From Saururus chinensis (taxonomy: Eukaryota > Streptophyta > Magnoliopsida > Piperales > Saururaceae): a stretch of 64,000 nt of DNA. Of this stretch, positions 1 through 14,068 are shown in pieces. The notes beneath the pieces were generated by a model that saw only the letters and a program-made list of their open reading frames with translations, had not been told where the DNA came from and ran no database searches. Positions within the stretch are counted from its first letter, which is position 1. The number at the start of each line of letters is the position of its first letter. The position numbers were made by a program, and so were the translations under genes. The DNA lies in the NCBI GenBank assembly GCA_035235625.1, contig CP141142.1, positions 45,983,644 through 46,047,643 of the forward strand, given 5' to 3'.

Positions 1-3000
1 AATAGAATAAGAGGAGCTTATTGAAGGCTAGAAAAAGACAAAGATAAAGCAAACAAAGATTAAAGTTTTAAGTGCTTTAGGGAGAAGACTTAATGACCAT
101 CAATGAAAAGAATTTGTCAAGATCTAAACAAAATGAGTTTGTGTTAGAGTTAAGATAAAGGTTGATATTTTTCTTGTATCAATGTAATTGTGTTACTTTC
201 TAATAGTGCATGGATTTAGTTCCTTATTGAGTATGCCGTGGTTTTTTTACCTGAGTTTGGGTTTTTTACGTTAAATTATTATATGTTTATGTATGCTTTA
301 TGGTTTGATGATTAATTAATCGTATGTGCACTTAGAAATTAGGTTTTTATTATATAAAAATTTTTTATGCAAGGAGGTCATATCTCGTAGTCTTTATCTC
401 TATTAGATAACTAGACTAAGGCTAACTCACACATCCTTCCCAAAATCCAATGAGACATGGCCACAAACCAACCAACAATGTCATTCAATTTTTTTTTTCT
501 ATAAATATAAAAAAATACATATAAATAAGTTCAAGTACTCAAAAGTAAGAGTGAATTTTTTTATTTAATTTTGACCTTTTTCCAACACCAAACAAACGTC
601 GTACTTTCATCGATGACATTTGCAATAATTGACGGTTGATAGTTGAGAAGCAAAACTATTGTAGTAAAGAGGTAGTAAGATAATATTCAGAGTACTAGTA
701 TCTCCTTCAATATTTACACTCAACAAGCTTAACAAACAAAATAGATAAATAAAAAAATAAAGCATATTTTAAAACACGTAATTGTTAACTATCAATTTTC
801 AATTATTGACCCTCGTATGTTTGTTGTCACATAGCAGCAAAAGGGCTATCAACACTAGAGAAGAAGGAGGTCGTCAACACTAGAGAATAAGTAGATAGCT
901 AGCACTATAGCCAAGGAGGATGCTTGATGTAAGAAAGTCATAATTTACATAATGTGACACCATTAGGAAGCCTAAAGAGAACAAATGACATTGCTCGTGC
1001 AAAAATGGCTCAACACATGTTTAGCACGAAAATCCTCATCATTATTGGCTTAATTGCCTATTGAATTAATGAAGTAGTACAAACTGAAAAAAAAATTGCT
1101 TCATTTAATTAATCGAAACATGGTAGTTGATACAACTAGCTACTCAATAACAATCAATTATTATTTTCTTTGTAATAAGTTCATTATTTTAACAAAATCT
1201 ACCCTATAAGTCTAATTTGGCAAGCCTGTTTCTGTATAGGCTCGAGAACATGTTATAAGCTATTAGCATCCATTCCCCAAAAGTAGGGTTTTCAAAATGC
1301 CAACTTTATTTATTAGTTTGCCACTAATATATAAAAATAACAAAAATACCCCTAGAGTTTACTAATCCCTACTAAGGTTTAGTTTTTTATATTCTTTCAT
1401 AAATAATTGGTCACAACTAGGCCATCGATAGTGATGTGCCTCTGGTGTTCACCCATCCCCCCACTAGCTAGGTTTACCCTTGTTTTAAAAATTCAAAAGA
1501 AATTTGGTTGTAGCCGTTGGAGGCAATATGGCTAGGCCATGTCAGGACATGCATCTTGAGAGCCCGAGTCGATTGAAAAAAATTCCCTTGATGAATGACA
1601 TGAATTGGAAATATTGAAATAATAAAAGTTATTTAAAAAAAGTTTATTGGGTGGAGAATAATTTATCTTTACTTGTTCTTACAAAATTAATTTATTAGGG
1701 AAAAACTCTTATTTCAACCAAAAGAATTTTATTACTCACGGCTAGTGAAAGAACAACCGTGCAAGATTCTTATGGGGTATCCAAGTGCTAATAAAAGCCC
1801 AAAACTCTCATCTAAGTGAGTGCGAGCTCTAAACAAAGTTGACTAACTCATGGGAGTGTGAATTTATTTTGTATGTGAAAAAAAACTACACATAACATTA
1901 AATAAAAAAGTCAACCCACTTTCGTGAGATATTTTTTTGTCACAAGAAAATTTTGTTTTTCTACACGAAATTACAAGAATCTTAAAAAAACATTAGGTTG
2001 AGAATTTTTTTCTACTCAAATGTATGGAAATAAAATCTATCACGACTAACCCCCCTAAAAGAGTTGATAGAAAATCTTCTCGATGGCTCTTGGGCCAGTC
2101 AGTGAAAAAGTTGGAAGGCATGGAACAAGCTGCTTATTCACAACGTACGTGGAAATTTCAAACAGCTTTTTGTGAGTAGGGTTCCTAATTAACCTCATAT
2201 CTTTATTGAGGTAAGTAAGATTTAAATAAGCATATAAATGCTCTCCTTATCGTCGCCTTCAATATCCCCCATGTGTATTCTACTGATATGATCTGTTAGT
2301 ATTAAAGTGATATTATTTGTTTAGGTGACAATAGTTATTAATATCAGTTGTTCGCAATGTTTTTAATGTGCCATAAATAGACGATTGAACTTTGAAGATC
2401 ATCTATATATCCAAATGCTCTTTAAGGTTTCCTACATCTAGCCAAGAACAGGAAAGCAGCATTAATATGATCAAAGTGCTATCGATCCTTTCTATTTGCA
2501 TGGGGGATTAAAGACTAAGACCATGAGTTGTTCTATAACCACAAAACAAGTATGCAGGCCAAGTAGTTCATAGTGGGATTTACGGCGTCTGATTAGCAAG
2601 ACTTACTGTTCAATGCACTCTGTATAATTTGAGAGCTCTTGGTGTCGGTGGCTGTGCTTTTCATTACTTTATCTCCAGCTTTTATACAGTCTTACAGGGG
2701 TTACAGCTACACCAGTTTCATTGAAAACACAGTATTGCTTCACAGAAGTCCCTTCAAATCTCAGCAAGTGGATGTCAAGTTCCAGAAATTAAGAACCCTG
2801 TTAAAGAAATGAGTAAAAAGGTAGGTTGCTATGCTAAAAGTAATGTTAATGGCAGGCAGCGGCGGTACTGTAGTGGGTCCCTGGCAACAACCTCAATTTT
2901 CCACTGCAATCGAGATGGGCCATGGAAATGAGTGAGGAGCTGAGCCTGATTGCTATGTCTCGCCTTTGTCCCTTTTTAGCCTCTTCTTTACTTTATCTAA

Positions 3001-5160
3001 GGGATGCCACTCGAGTCATGTTGGCCTTGACAGTCCCGGCCTGTATTTGCTTATATGGTACCCGGTTCTGGTTCTTGGTTTAGCATTGGACCCGATCGAT
3101 CAGGTCTGGCCGTTTGGTTGGGTTCGGGTTTTTTTAATAAAAACCGACCCAACTCAAGTAGTATTATAAGCCTCTCTTTATTTGTATAATTCAACCTCGA
3201 TTAGTTCATTTTTTTTTAAATATTATTTCTAATGGGTAATCTTATATGATTAGGATTACCTTTAGCTCAGTTCCGGGTTTAGCTTTTTTAATGGTTCCTG
3301 ACCCAGTGGCATCACTAGCTTTATCCAAAAACAAACATTACCAGCTCCTGTTTTTGATTTGCTTTCCCTCTCTCACCCACCTCTCAATAGAATGTCTCTT
3401 CCTACCATTTTCATACTAACTGGTCGCAAGCAGACCACGACCTTTACTTGCACACACAACCACCAAAAGACCTCAAAAGTAAGGCACAGTCTAAAACGAA
3501 GAAAACAAAGCAAACGTCCAAACGTAGTAGGACTTGTTTTTTTCCTTTCTTTTTCCTTTTTTTTTTGTATATGGACTATGACTTGTAGAATTGCAAGTCC
3601 AAAGTGTGCCCTACTGCGACGGTAGACATTAAATTCCCTGTATGACCCATCTCAATATGTTCCAATGTTTCCACACGGAAAAGATAATTAAATATGCTGA
3701 TTTTAGGCTTGTCAATGGGTGGATGAAGACTATTCACACTTCCTCACCTGCCCTGCCAATCTCTTAAACCTATTTTCTACTGATTCCACTTGCCAAATCC
3801 ATCTTACATATTTGATGAAGATAATTGGGCAGTTGTGGCTACTGGATAGAGCTGCAGAGTCACATAGATGATAATAATCACAACACACAAAATTTTTTTA
3901 TTAGAGAGGACACACTATGCTTAGAGAAGGGTGTTCTGTACTTAAGCAAGTCAGAGTAGAAGCCAAAGACAGCCCCCATAATAAACTTTAAGACAACTAG
4001 ACCGGCATGACCTAGACCTACCCAAATGAATGGGTGTGTCAAACAGGTTCAAAATTGTGAGGACTATTGTTTATAATAGTCTTATTTAAAAAAATGTTCC
4101 ATATTAATAGTTTTATGTTATGTTTTCATAAGAACTAGGAGATGAAGTAAGAAGAGTTAGTGAATGGAGTAAAAAGGTAACCAATTAACTTTGTTAAAAT
4201 ACCAAAAAAAAATGCATGTTCACTACGTGTGTAAAATGTTTTTATATTAAATTTTATGATGTTGATCTTAGTTAACATAAGAATTTAATGTGACTTTAAA
4301 AGATATGTGATAAAGAAGGATGTGGCCTCTCCTATTGTATATCATCCAATTGAATGCCGAAAATAGACAATGTAACAATAGTAGTCATTACTTTTAAAAA
4401 TCAAGTTCGATTTTTATTTTTAAAATCCATTATGTACATTTTAGATAAAAGTATAAATTATGTCTTTGCACACAATTTATACGCACATGTGAATCAAAAA
4501 GTGTAATATAGGAAAATAGATGCAAAAATCTATTACATCGAAGTTCATCATAGGTGTTGGATCCACTAAAAAGTTCAAAGAAGTACGTTCACACAAATCC
4601 AAGGTGAAGAACGTAAGATATAATCTTGCAAAGGAGAAAATAACACGATATTAAAGGTGGGGTCAATGCTCTTATCACTTTAAAATCTAAGTATAAAGGT
4701 TTTACTAAAATATACTCAAACTACACTAAAATTTTAATTTATATTTATAAATATTATAAAAATATCAAATTACTATAAAAAGTTTGATAAAAATTTATAA
4801 AAAAAATTTATATGAGCTATATTCATGCTCATTAGAATAAGCCCGGGCATCATAAATCGTCTGATTGATTGAGATTTGACGATGAACTAATTTACCCCTA
4901 AATAATGCCAACCGTCGAATTTCGATCTCACCGTAAATTACAAATGGAACTTAAAATCTATCCTTACTTTTAGTACCTTTTATAGTTATACAATTTTTTT
5001 AAAAATTGGACTAATATTTATTTTGGTAAATTTCATATAATATCCGACGAAGAGAATATAATTTCTAGTCAACGATCAGAGTGTCAAACATGCATACGCG
5101 GATTACGTCGGCTTGATTAACTTAACAAAAGAGACTTCATTAAGAAGCCTAAGCCTAGAT
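1..5160. other. AT-rich intergenic spacer
   Basis: No gene is supported here. The sequence is AT-rich with many homopolymer runs, and stop codons interrupt every frame. The longest open stretches (about 2966-3169 and 3359-3625) have no recognisable domain or plausible splice context. A GGGTCGGGTT-like patch near 3040-3150 resembles low-complexity patches near 61.7-62.2 kb and is probably repeat-derived. Nothing else can be named. Confidence 0.6.
629..810. repeat. Short inverted repeat, possible MITE
   Basis: A segment around 629-652 (CAATAATTGACGGTTGATAG) is matched in inverted orientation around 785-810 (CTATCAATTTTCAATTATTG), with an AT-rich interior. About 180 bp with roughly 25-bp arms would suit a small non-autonomous DNA transposon. 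No target-site duplication was identified. Confidence 0.35.
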
Positions 5161-6345
5161 GGCTAACGGCTAGCTCCCACATTCCCCTCCTCGTCGTCCT
5201 TCCCATCCTTATCAGGCCATCATGGAAAGCAAGAAGACAATGATGACGACTCACTGTCTTCGCTAAACAGAAAATTTCAGATTCTTCGCCATCTCTTTCC
5301 TCTTCCCCCTCCTTCCGGCAATCACGCATCCCCAACCGCTTCCACGCCCCAAATAGTAATGCCAAATATCTCTTCCTCTGTCTCTCGTATCATTGTGTTT
5401 CTGCATTCATTTCCTTCGTCTAGTCGTCCCTGCTTCTGTATATGTATATGTTGGTGAAGCAGGGCGCGGGGTTGAGTCAGCTTTCCGCGCTCTGTTTCTC
5501 CTCTGTCTTCGGTTGGCGTTGCCCAGTTTTGAGCTGTTTTCGCGGGCTTGCCTTTGTGGGTCTCGGCCTCACCCGTTCTGGAAGCTCCCCTCTAACGATT
5601 TTTTGATCTGGGTTCGTCTGATTTCTGTCATCCTGTCGTTTTTATCTCCGTATCCTGACCTGGGTCTATCCTATCTCTCAATTGGTTCATTGCATTTGTG
5701 TGTAGCTGAGCAGTTTTGTGCTTTCTTTTGGAAGTTACTTTCTCTTGTTCATTTGGGTCCTGCTCCGTTCTGCCATATTCGTTTGTTTTACTTTTTCTGA
5801 TCTGGGTCTGTCCAACTTTTTGGTTCTTTTCGTCGGTTGAATAATAGTCACTTCGTTCTTCTACGAATTTCTTTGGTTTTCAGCTTTCCACGCGCAATTT
5901 CTCGGAAAAAAAATCTCTCAATATCTTTAAAAAAGCTATCTTTTGATGCTTAATTGTTGGCCTTTGTTTTGCTCTTTTCTGTCATTTATATCTCTTTCTT
6001 AGGACCTGAGACTTTGAAATCCCTCAGATGGTCATCTTTTGATCGCCATTCACGTCACTTGTAAGAACTTTGCTTAATGCTACAAACTACATGCAGGTTT
6101 CTCATTTGTGCATTTGGTCTTACACTCCATTTGGTGTTGTTTACCCTTCCTCAACTCTTGGTAGCTTCTCAGATTGTAGTTCACTTGGCATCACTCATTC
6201 TTCCTCTCGAAATATGATCAACCTATTCTCTCTTAGACATTTTTTACGATTCCCTGGTAGATACTTGGCCCCATTTCCTAATTTAATGTGTTAAGTTTTT
6301 CCCTCCAAAGTCCGATCATCCTTGTCTTTTTGATCCACTATCATA
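5160..6345 (+). promoter_or_regulatory. Promoter-proximal region and long 5' leader of the IBS1-like kinase
   Basis: About 5160-5800 is markedly more pyrimidine- and GC-rich than the spacer upstream, as is common for plant 5' leaders. The stretch before the kinase ATG (6346) has several in-frame stops, so the coding sequence does not extend upstream. A leader intron is plausible: the T-rich tract ending in TGCAG at about 6090-6095 looks like an acceptor. The donor and transcription start cannot be fixed by eye. Open frames here (for example 5393-5800) have no recognisable protein features and are taken as leader or intron. Confidence 0.45.
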
Positions 6346-9300
6346 ATGGGCTGTATTGCGTCCAAGCAGGCAGTCTCAGTGACGCCTGCTCTTGATCACT
6401 CTGGTGCTTTTGGGGACAACCCCTCAAGTGTTTTGTCGTCATCACTGCGAAATCGGTCCAATAGGTCCACTTCAGTAGTAAAAAGTGGCGAGGGATCTGT
6501 TAATGAAAGCGAGTGGGAAGAATCGAGGAGGGGGAGTTCCCGTGCATCCTATTCAGCTAGTTTCAGATTGGGGAATTTGACAAAGTATATGGAAGGGGAG
6601 CAGGTCGCTGCTGGTTGGCCCTCTTGGCTCACTGCTGTTTCTGGGGAGGCAATTCAAGGCTGGATTCCTCTCAGCGCTGACTCTTATGAGAAATTGGAAA
6701 AGGTAGGTAAAATGCGTCAATGCACATAGTACCTTAATTGTATCTGTTTACTCGTGTTCAATGCTAAAACCTGCGTTTTACCAAAAAAAAAACAACTAGA
6801 ACCTGTAAATTCTTTAGTTGCCTATTTAGCTTCTGGCCTCTTATTAATTAGTTATAGGAAAACGTCAGGATATTAGGAGAATAAGATAAGAAGGTCTATG
6901 TAATGCGCATATGGTCCAGTTTCATAATGTAATTATTACTTGTTATTCAGCGCTGAATTATCTTTTTTCTCTTGTCATCACGTTTGTCAAGTAAATATAC
7001 TACATTTTATGTATTTATTTAGCATGCCTGTCATATTTTATGGATGTCATTTTTCCTCTTTTTTTTTTTAATGTTTGGAAAGAACTTATATATCCAACTG
7101 AATCTTGTTGATTTCATTGCACTGGAAGATAGGACAAGGTACATACAGCAATGTTTTCCGTGCTCGTGATGTTAGCAGTGGAGCCATAGTTGCCTTGAAG
7201 AAGGTTCGATTTGACAATTTTGATCCTGAAAGTGTAAGATTTATGGCACGAGAGATTCAGATTCTTCGCCGACTTAATCATCCAAATGTTGTGAAGTTGG
7301 AAGGTCTGATTACTTCCAAGCAATCTTGCAGCATATATCTCGTATTTGAATACATGGAACACGATCTTGCTGGGCTATCTTCATGTCCCGACATCAAGTT
7401 TAGTGAGTCACAGGTTTGTTGATATGCCGGATTTTGAGTTCTACTTTGAAATTAGTAAAAAGCTGGATGTCTTAGTAAAAAAGTACTGCCACCTATTGCA
7501 AGAAAGACCTTGTCAAGTGATGTTTATTTATCTCTCTTGGCCTGTTCTCAAGTGATGAGATGTGGGATCAAGGGCAGCTTTAGGGGAAGAATCTGTAGGC
7601 TGTGTTTTTTGTGCATTTCCATAGGCTTTAGTTTTCTTTGTAAATTTTTATTGGGTGCCTTAAGAGAAATTCTTTGTTATCTCAATTTTTGATGTTGTAC
7701 AGATAAAGTGCTATATGCAGCAGTTACTATTGGGTCTGGATCATTGCCATTCTCGCGGCATCATGCACCGTGACATCAAATGCTCTAATCTCCTTGTAAA
7801 CAATGAAGGGATTTTGAAAATAGCTGATTTTGGCCTAGCAAATTTTTGTAGTCCTGTGCAACCTCAACCTCTTACTAGTCGTGTGGTAACTCTTTGGTAT
7901 CGACCACCTGAACTACTCTTGGGATCTACGGATTACAGTGTTACTGTAGATTTGTGGAGTGTTGGTTGTGTTTTTGCAGAACTGCTCCTTGGAAAGCCTA
8001 TACTGCAAGGCAGAACAGAGGTAACTAGCATATGCAAACTTATTGTCTTCATTTTTCAGTTTATTTTTTTTAAATTCACTATAATTCTTAATATTCTCGT
8101 AAATAAATCTTGACTTGTGAAGTCTTCTATGTAATATTGTCTGCACAAACCTTTTTTTACAAAAAAAGGGAATTATTGTGGTTTTCATAGGGATTGCAAG
8201 CCAATGGACCAAAACTAATGATAAGACGTACAATCAACTGGGGAGCTTATCAATTTCACCCATTTATGAGCCGGCCCCTTCCATCTTAGCAGATGAATTG
8301 TTACCCGTTAAATTGTGGCTAACCCTACTAATTAGATGAATGCCTTCATACCACAATGGATTTAGTTCTAATTTTTTCTTTGTTGCACAATGATGCAGTC
8401 TGTGTATTTATTGCAATGGGTTTTAGAAATGGAGGGATTTTGTTATTGTCGAGGGTATTTTTACTACTTGAAGTCATGTTTTCTTAAGCATATTCTATTG
8501 ATCTAGCGTTTCATGTGGATAAAGATTGAACATTTATGTGTGAGTGGCTTGCTTTAAGCCCAGCAAGGGGCAGAAGTCACGCAAATGCGTGTGCATGAAA
8601 CAAGAGCATCAGCATAGCGCGAATACGCATTACCATTTGTGTGGCTTGTGTTGCACTAGTATCTATATCTTAAGACGCTGTGCTATTGTAGTCTGGTATT
8701 GTTTTGTATCTGTATTGGCAGTGTATGCTCTGAAATTTTTGACCAGCTTTCCTTTGCCTACAGGTTGAACAATTGCACAAAATTTTTAAGCTTTGTGGTT
8801 CACCACCGGAGGAGTACTGGAAAAAGTCCAAGCTACCTCATGCCACTATTTTCAAGCCCCAACAGCCATATGAAAGTTGCCTTCGAGAAACATTTAATGG
8901 TCTTCCACCTTCTGCGTTGAGTTTGATTGAGGTCCTTCTTTCAGTCGAACCATATAAACGTGGTGCAGCTTCCTATTCCCTTAAATCCGAGGTAAGATTT
9001 TTGAGGATCACTCTGTTCAATGTCATACTTTCTTAATGTTTTTTTACTGGGAAATTGTTGGATTTTGTGGTATCAATTGTCCTTCAAGTGCTCCTATCTT
9101 GTAACTGAAGCAGCTTAAAAATGGTAAATGTGCATTCCTCTTTGTTCCCTGATAAAAATTTCCTTAAATTGTCATTTGGATTATCCTAAGTTTTTTATGA
9201 AGGTATTCACTGTCCGTCCTCCATTTTAGAGTCCTGAAAAGAATTTCCTGAAAGATGAGAATTGTTAATTAAGGGAAGCTAACTGCCAAAGATCTTGAAT

Positions 9301-12213
9301 TAGTCTTGATGAATTAGCGCACCAGCTGCACTTTGGTCTAACTAACCAATTATTGATTTTGGGTCTTGTTCAGTACTTCAAAACAAAGCCCTATGCATGC
9401 GATCCTTTGACTTTGCCAAAATATCCACCCAACAAGGAGATTGATGCAAAGAGTCGCGAGGAGGCACGCAGGTGCATATTGTGAACCTCTGATAAGTTTT
9501 CTCATAAATTTTCTTAAACTGTTGGACATTTATTTGACTGGTTTATATGAGTCGATATAACCAGAGAATAGATCAGTAAAAAGTTCTTCAAATTTTTCTC
9601 TGAATATTCTCTTCTCATTCATGGAAAATGTGCATAATGTAGGTGGAACTCAGTTTGGGCCATCCATTCTAGATCAAAAATTTTACAACTTTTTGGGATG
9701 GTCGTATAAAGAAATTCTTTAGCTTTTCCTCATGACATTGCTAAGGCACTTCAGGAGATATAGCTAAATTTTCGTTCCTTCAATAATTGTTTACATATAT
9801 TTTTCAACTGATTTTGGCTTATGATTTGGTTGTCCACCATTAGTTTCTGTACTGGGCTTTCCACAGGGGGCTAGCCCTTTAAGTGGGGGCCACCCAATCA
9901 AGAATTAAAAGCAGCTATGAGCCATATATTATACATGGCCAATGCTCAGATCAGGTGATAGGCATTTCTACTATCAAATACAAAATGACAAGGCTCTCCT
10001 GCTTATTGGATTGAACTGATTTATCTGTGTCCCTACTGCACTTTTCATGGTTCAGTGCATGTAAAAGGGTGGCTTAAAATTCAGCTCAAGTTGCACCTCT
10101 ATTTATATATATGCTAACCATAGTTAATTGAAGTTCTACACGAATTTGTTCTCATCAAATTCTCTGCACATACTGATTTGGTTCACGTGGAATCTAAGTA
10201 CTTTAACAGTTGATTAAACTTATTTGCGTAGTCTGGAGTAACAGGGAAAAAATTGAATGATCTAATAGCAGAAACTTAGAAGTTCAGGTCTGGCATTAGT
10301 CAGTCTTGTATGGGCGGAATTTTGAAGATAAGTTGTCTTGAGTATATTTAGTTGCATATCTAGGTTGCTATGTAATTGCTTACTTTTTAAGATTTTCAAT
10401 GCACAGGTTTCTAAATGTTATTTTTCTTGTTTGCTAGCAATCATCTTATATATTTTACTGGGCATTTCAGGCAGAGAGTTCCTGGCAAAGCACGTGGTTC
10501 TGAAGTTGCAAGAAGACAAACAAAAGTGAATAGAGCTTCTCGAGAAGAAAATAATGTTCATAGATTAGTCCCTCAGGTCTGCTCTTATTCTCCGTCTCTG
10601 CCCCTTACCTTCTCTTTGCCATTTACATCAAACTCACTAGTGCACAATCTCAATGGGCTGATTGTATCTTCTACAACTGTGCAGGAGCTGCATGATTTTC
10701 AAGAAAATAAAAAAGGCCATGGTCCAGTTCCTAACATGCCTAATGAAGTTGATAATGCTAGACCCAGTGATCAACAAAATCCAGCTGTTAATACTTCAAA
10801 AGACACTTATCATGTAAAGCATGATTCCTTGGGGGACATTCCTTTTTCAGGTCCTCTTGTTCCTACATCTGGGGGCTTTGCGTGGGTGAAAAGACGAAAA
10901 GAAGACAAGCCAATATCAAGATTGCATAGTAGGTCTAATTCAAAAGTTCTAGGTTCTGGTGCAATAGATGCTTCCAGTCTCTCCATTTTAAATAAATCGG
11001 TCCAGGTTGATTCCAAACGGCATGATTCAAATGATTTAATTAAGAGATTTGTGCTGAGGAAGTGGGAGCCCTTTGAACATCCAGCATTATTTGATGGTTC
11101 AGACATATGTAATTCTCAAGAATTCTCCGCAAGGCTTCACCAGAAAGATGAACTCTTTACCAGAAATTGTAAATTGGTAAGCTTATGGTAATATGCATAT
11201 ACATGAGTTGATATTTTGTCTTATATAGGTTTGACTTTAGCCCATTATTTGTTTGTGGAATATTTAGGGATATGAGGACGAAGGAGACAGAGTTGAGTTT
11301 TCAGGGCCCTTGTTGTCGCAATCAAACAAAGTTGATGAGTTTTTGCAACGTAATGAGCGTCATATCCGTCAAGTAGTACGTAGATCATGGTTCCAGAAAG
11401 GTACAGCATCTGCTTTCTTCTTTTGTGATGTTTGACTAGGGTGCGCTGTTTGGCAACATGTTGGAAGTTGGAGGAAAGGCCTTTCCTCTCTAACCCTCCT
11501 ATGAGGAGGGTTATTTTTCAATGCACCTTTCATTGTGATGTGAAGCTTTACACTGACAAGGAAAGGTGCTTTCCTTTTTAAGGTGCCATCTGAACGTGGC
11601 CTAGATTTCAATGTAGATGGCAAATTACAATTGTTATCGTGCATGTTTGCAGAAATTTTTTCCCTATCTTCCATGTCAGTCTTAGCTCTTTGCATTACCA
11701 TATGCAGTGTTTTGCTTTGTGTACTATCAGTTATCATCTGCATGTTTCACTTTCCTCTGTCTGTATTTAAAGATATTGCCAACCAACAACTTGGTATGAG
11801 AAGTTTAATTGATCATGCTACCTGCTCAAATTGGCTAAATAAACTATGAAAAAGCCAACTTGACCACAGCCAACTTAATAATGATTATTTGAGTTTTTCT
11901 TTCAAACCGGCAAGAAAACAATCTGCAAAACTTCATATGGGTAATGAAGGGTGGATTCAGATTCACTCACTTCTAAAGATGATATGCTTGCTAAAATTGC
12001 AATCATATTATTCTGGACTCTGGACATTGCGTACTAGATAAATTGAGAACTTGTTGCTGCTTTTTGTCTGAGAAACTAACCAATGTCAGCTATGGTTTTC
12101 TAGCTTGACTTTTAAAGAAGATAAACTGCTTTCAATACAAAAAACTTAGAAAACAAAAAACTTTATTGACAGGTTATGTGGTTACAATGGCAGGGAAAAA
12201 TCAAAGGAAATGA
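6346..12213 (+). CDS. IBS1: IBS1-type CDK-like serine/threonine protein kinase, N-myristoylated
   Basis: Nine exons join in frame: 6346-6702, 7129-7413, 7703-8020, 8764-8991, 9374-9471, 10471-10576, 10685-11176, 11268-11400 and a tiny last exon 12194-12213, giving about 678 aa. The start MGCIASKQ is an N-myristoylation/palmitoylation signature, and the continuation VSVTPALDHSG is typical of the IBS1/At1g18670 clade. The kinase domain starts at about residue 116. The Gly loop is IGQGTYSNVF (120-129), the ATP-binding Lys is in VALKK (K143), the catalytic loop is HRDIKCSNLL (D238), DFG is D256, and TLWYRPPELLLG is the CDK-like activation segment. The alphaC position reads DPESVRF instead of PSTAIRE. 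A long Ser- and Lys/Arg-rich tail follows and ends with RHIRQVVRRSWFQK. Family members phosphorylate proteins and one is linked to BABA-primed defence; the substrate here is unknown. The weakest point is the final exon: an alternative acceptor at 12173 adds seven residues in the same frame. Confidence 0.9.
11438..11604. mobile_element. Short hAT-like MITE in kinase intron 8
   Basis: The segment starts TAGGGTGCGCTGTTTGGCA and ends GGTGCCATCTGAACGTGGCCTA-like. The ends are imperfect inverted repeats of the TAGGG/CCCTA type seen in non-autonomous hAT elements. It lies in the 793-bp intron before the last kinase exon. The flanking 8-mers do not match, so the insertion is old or the assignment is wrong. 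Confidence 0.35.
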
Positions 12214-12889
12214 CAAAATGCTGCTAAAAACAAGCCATTGGACGAAATTTAAAGATGTGCTCTTATGCACTATCATAGGATAAATAGGTTTCGAGACACA
12301 TGATTGGAGATATGACAACACGCGGAGCTGAAAAGATAGGCATGGGAAACAGAGAAGCCAAATGTACAGAAAGCAGTGCGTCTCTCATTGGGATTTGTAG
12401 GAAGTCTCTGCCATACTGCTTCTCAAATGGGCTGAAAGAGGTTCACATTCAACAAGGTCCATTTCCAGCATCCCTCGAAGCATTCTTGAAGGTTTACTGA
12501 TATGCAAAATCTTCCATAGGCATTTTTGGAAATTGGTAATTCGGAATTGGTGTGCCTTATAGCAACATGCTTAGTAGTTTAGAAAAGTCCAAGGTTAAAA
12601 TGTGTTATTTACTTTGCCCTTCATTGTGAAGGCTTATAAATTTCCGTTGGAAATTCAGTTACTTTAAATATATCTTTACTATTTATCATATAATCATTTC
12701 CTATTTCCTACTCAAATGCATTTGGCTATTTTAGCTCTGCAATTAGTTTGGAGGGCTTTTACCCAAAGGGTAAGTTGAAGAATTTGAATGAAGGCCTATC
12801 ATTTGAAAGTCTCTATGGAGCAGTATTTGGTGTTTTTAGTTCTAAACCGTCCCTCCTTTCACCCTTGTCATTCTCTTTTAAAGAAGGGT

Positions 12890-12980
12890 GCCTCCCTCAC
12901 ACTTGTTACTGTCGCTGCCTCCCTCCCTCTTATCACTATTCTGTCGCTGCCTCCCTCACACTTGTTACTGTCGCCCTCCT
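12890..12980. repeat. CCTCCCTCACACTTGTTACTG tandem repeat
   Basis: CCTCCCTCACACTTGTTACT followed by GTCGCTG occurs near 12891 and again near 12950, with a degenerate middle copy (CCTCCCTCTTATCACTATTC). It is a small local tandem repeat of about 30 bp. The open frames crossing it are repeat-driven. Confidence 0.7.
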
Positions 12981-13527
12981 AAATGTAATAAACCCAAAGT
13001 GTCTGACTACTGTTATAAAAGCCTTTTCTCACTAGAGATGCGTCAACTACAAGCATCCATACATTTATTGCAACTAAACAGTATTGCTAAATATTCTCGT
13101 ACTGTTTGTTCTATTTTTTATCCCTCAACACACTTTTAAGAAGATGCAGTGTTGCTGGTGCCCAAGCAATGCTCAAATGTTTCTCTTGGCCCCATGATAG
13201 GGAAGATTTGGTTGATGAGGGGTGTGACTGAAGATATAGTCGATAAGGGGAGGTTAACTTGCAAAAAATTAGAAGCCATCTTTCTTGCCATAATTGAATT
13301 CCAAAGCAGATGATACAAAATTAAATCAAGTGCCCGTGTAATCTTTTGGATAAGCTTTTTCAAGGTAGAAATATTCTTCTTTTTTTCCTCTCTTTCTTGC
13401 TGAAAGTATCAGTACCAGTCGCCCTCCTGCAACTATCTCTTCTAAACTTAGTTCTAGTTAAGTATGAGAAGTCTTGGCATTGCTTAGAATAAGCTTCAAA
13501 GTTCAAAGACACCGGTTGGCTGCTCTA

Positions 13528-13605
13528 CTCCATATAGATATTGCGCTTATTAAGTAGGCTGCCCTCCTCCATATAGATATTGCGCTTATTAAGTAGGCTG
13601 CCCTT
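13528..13605. repeat. 39-bp tandem duplication
   Basis: CTCCATATAGATATTGCGCT with the following TTATTAAGTAGGCTGCCC occurs twice in direct succession, offset by 39 bp. The copies are nearly identical, so the duplication is recent. Confidence 0.85.
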
Positions 13606-14068
13606 CTAAGTTGAATCATATTCATGGGAACTTGCCCAAAACTAAGTTGAATCATATTTAATTGTCATAAACTGAAAAGGCAGAATATGCAAATCTTTTT
13701 TAAAAAAGGCAAACTCTTTAAAGATAGAAAAAAACTAGCCAGAGCTGCCCTGGCTAGCCGGCCATCAGATCGTGGTGTCTGACAATAATCTTACGGCCAG
13801 TTAGCCAGAGCTGTAGAGACATTCTCTTGAAAGAACACTGTCAAATATTTTCTTATGATCATAAACTCAAAAAGTGGAGTAGACATATATTTAAACTGGA
13901 CGAAGGCTCGTTTAAAAGAACTGATAACTAGCAATAATTAATCAGTCCATCTGACTGTAAATTATTATTCCTTATTGAAGGATCCTAGATGTTGATGATT
14001 CTGAAAATCACATTGATCTACACATTGCAGGCTTGCAGCTACAAATATATAATTCAAAAGAGATGCTT

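Noticed and set aside
5117-5365. Minus-strand open frame before the kinase
   Set aside because: Antisense to the GC- and pyrimidine-rich leader or promoter; no recognisable protein features.
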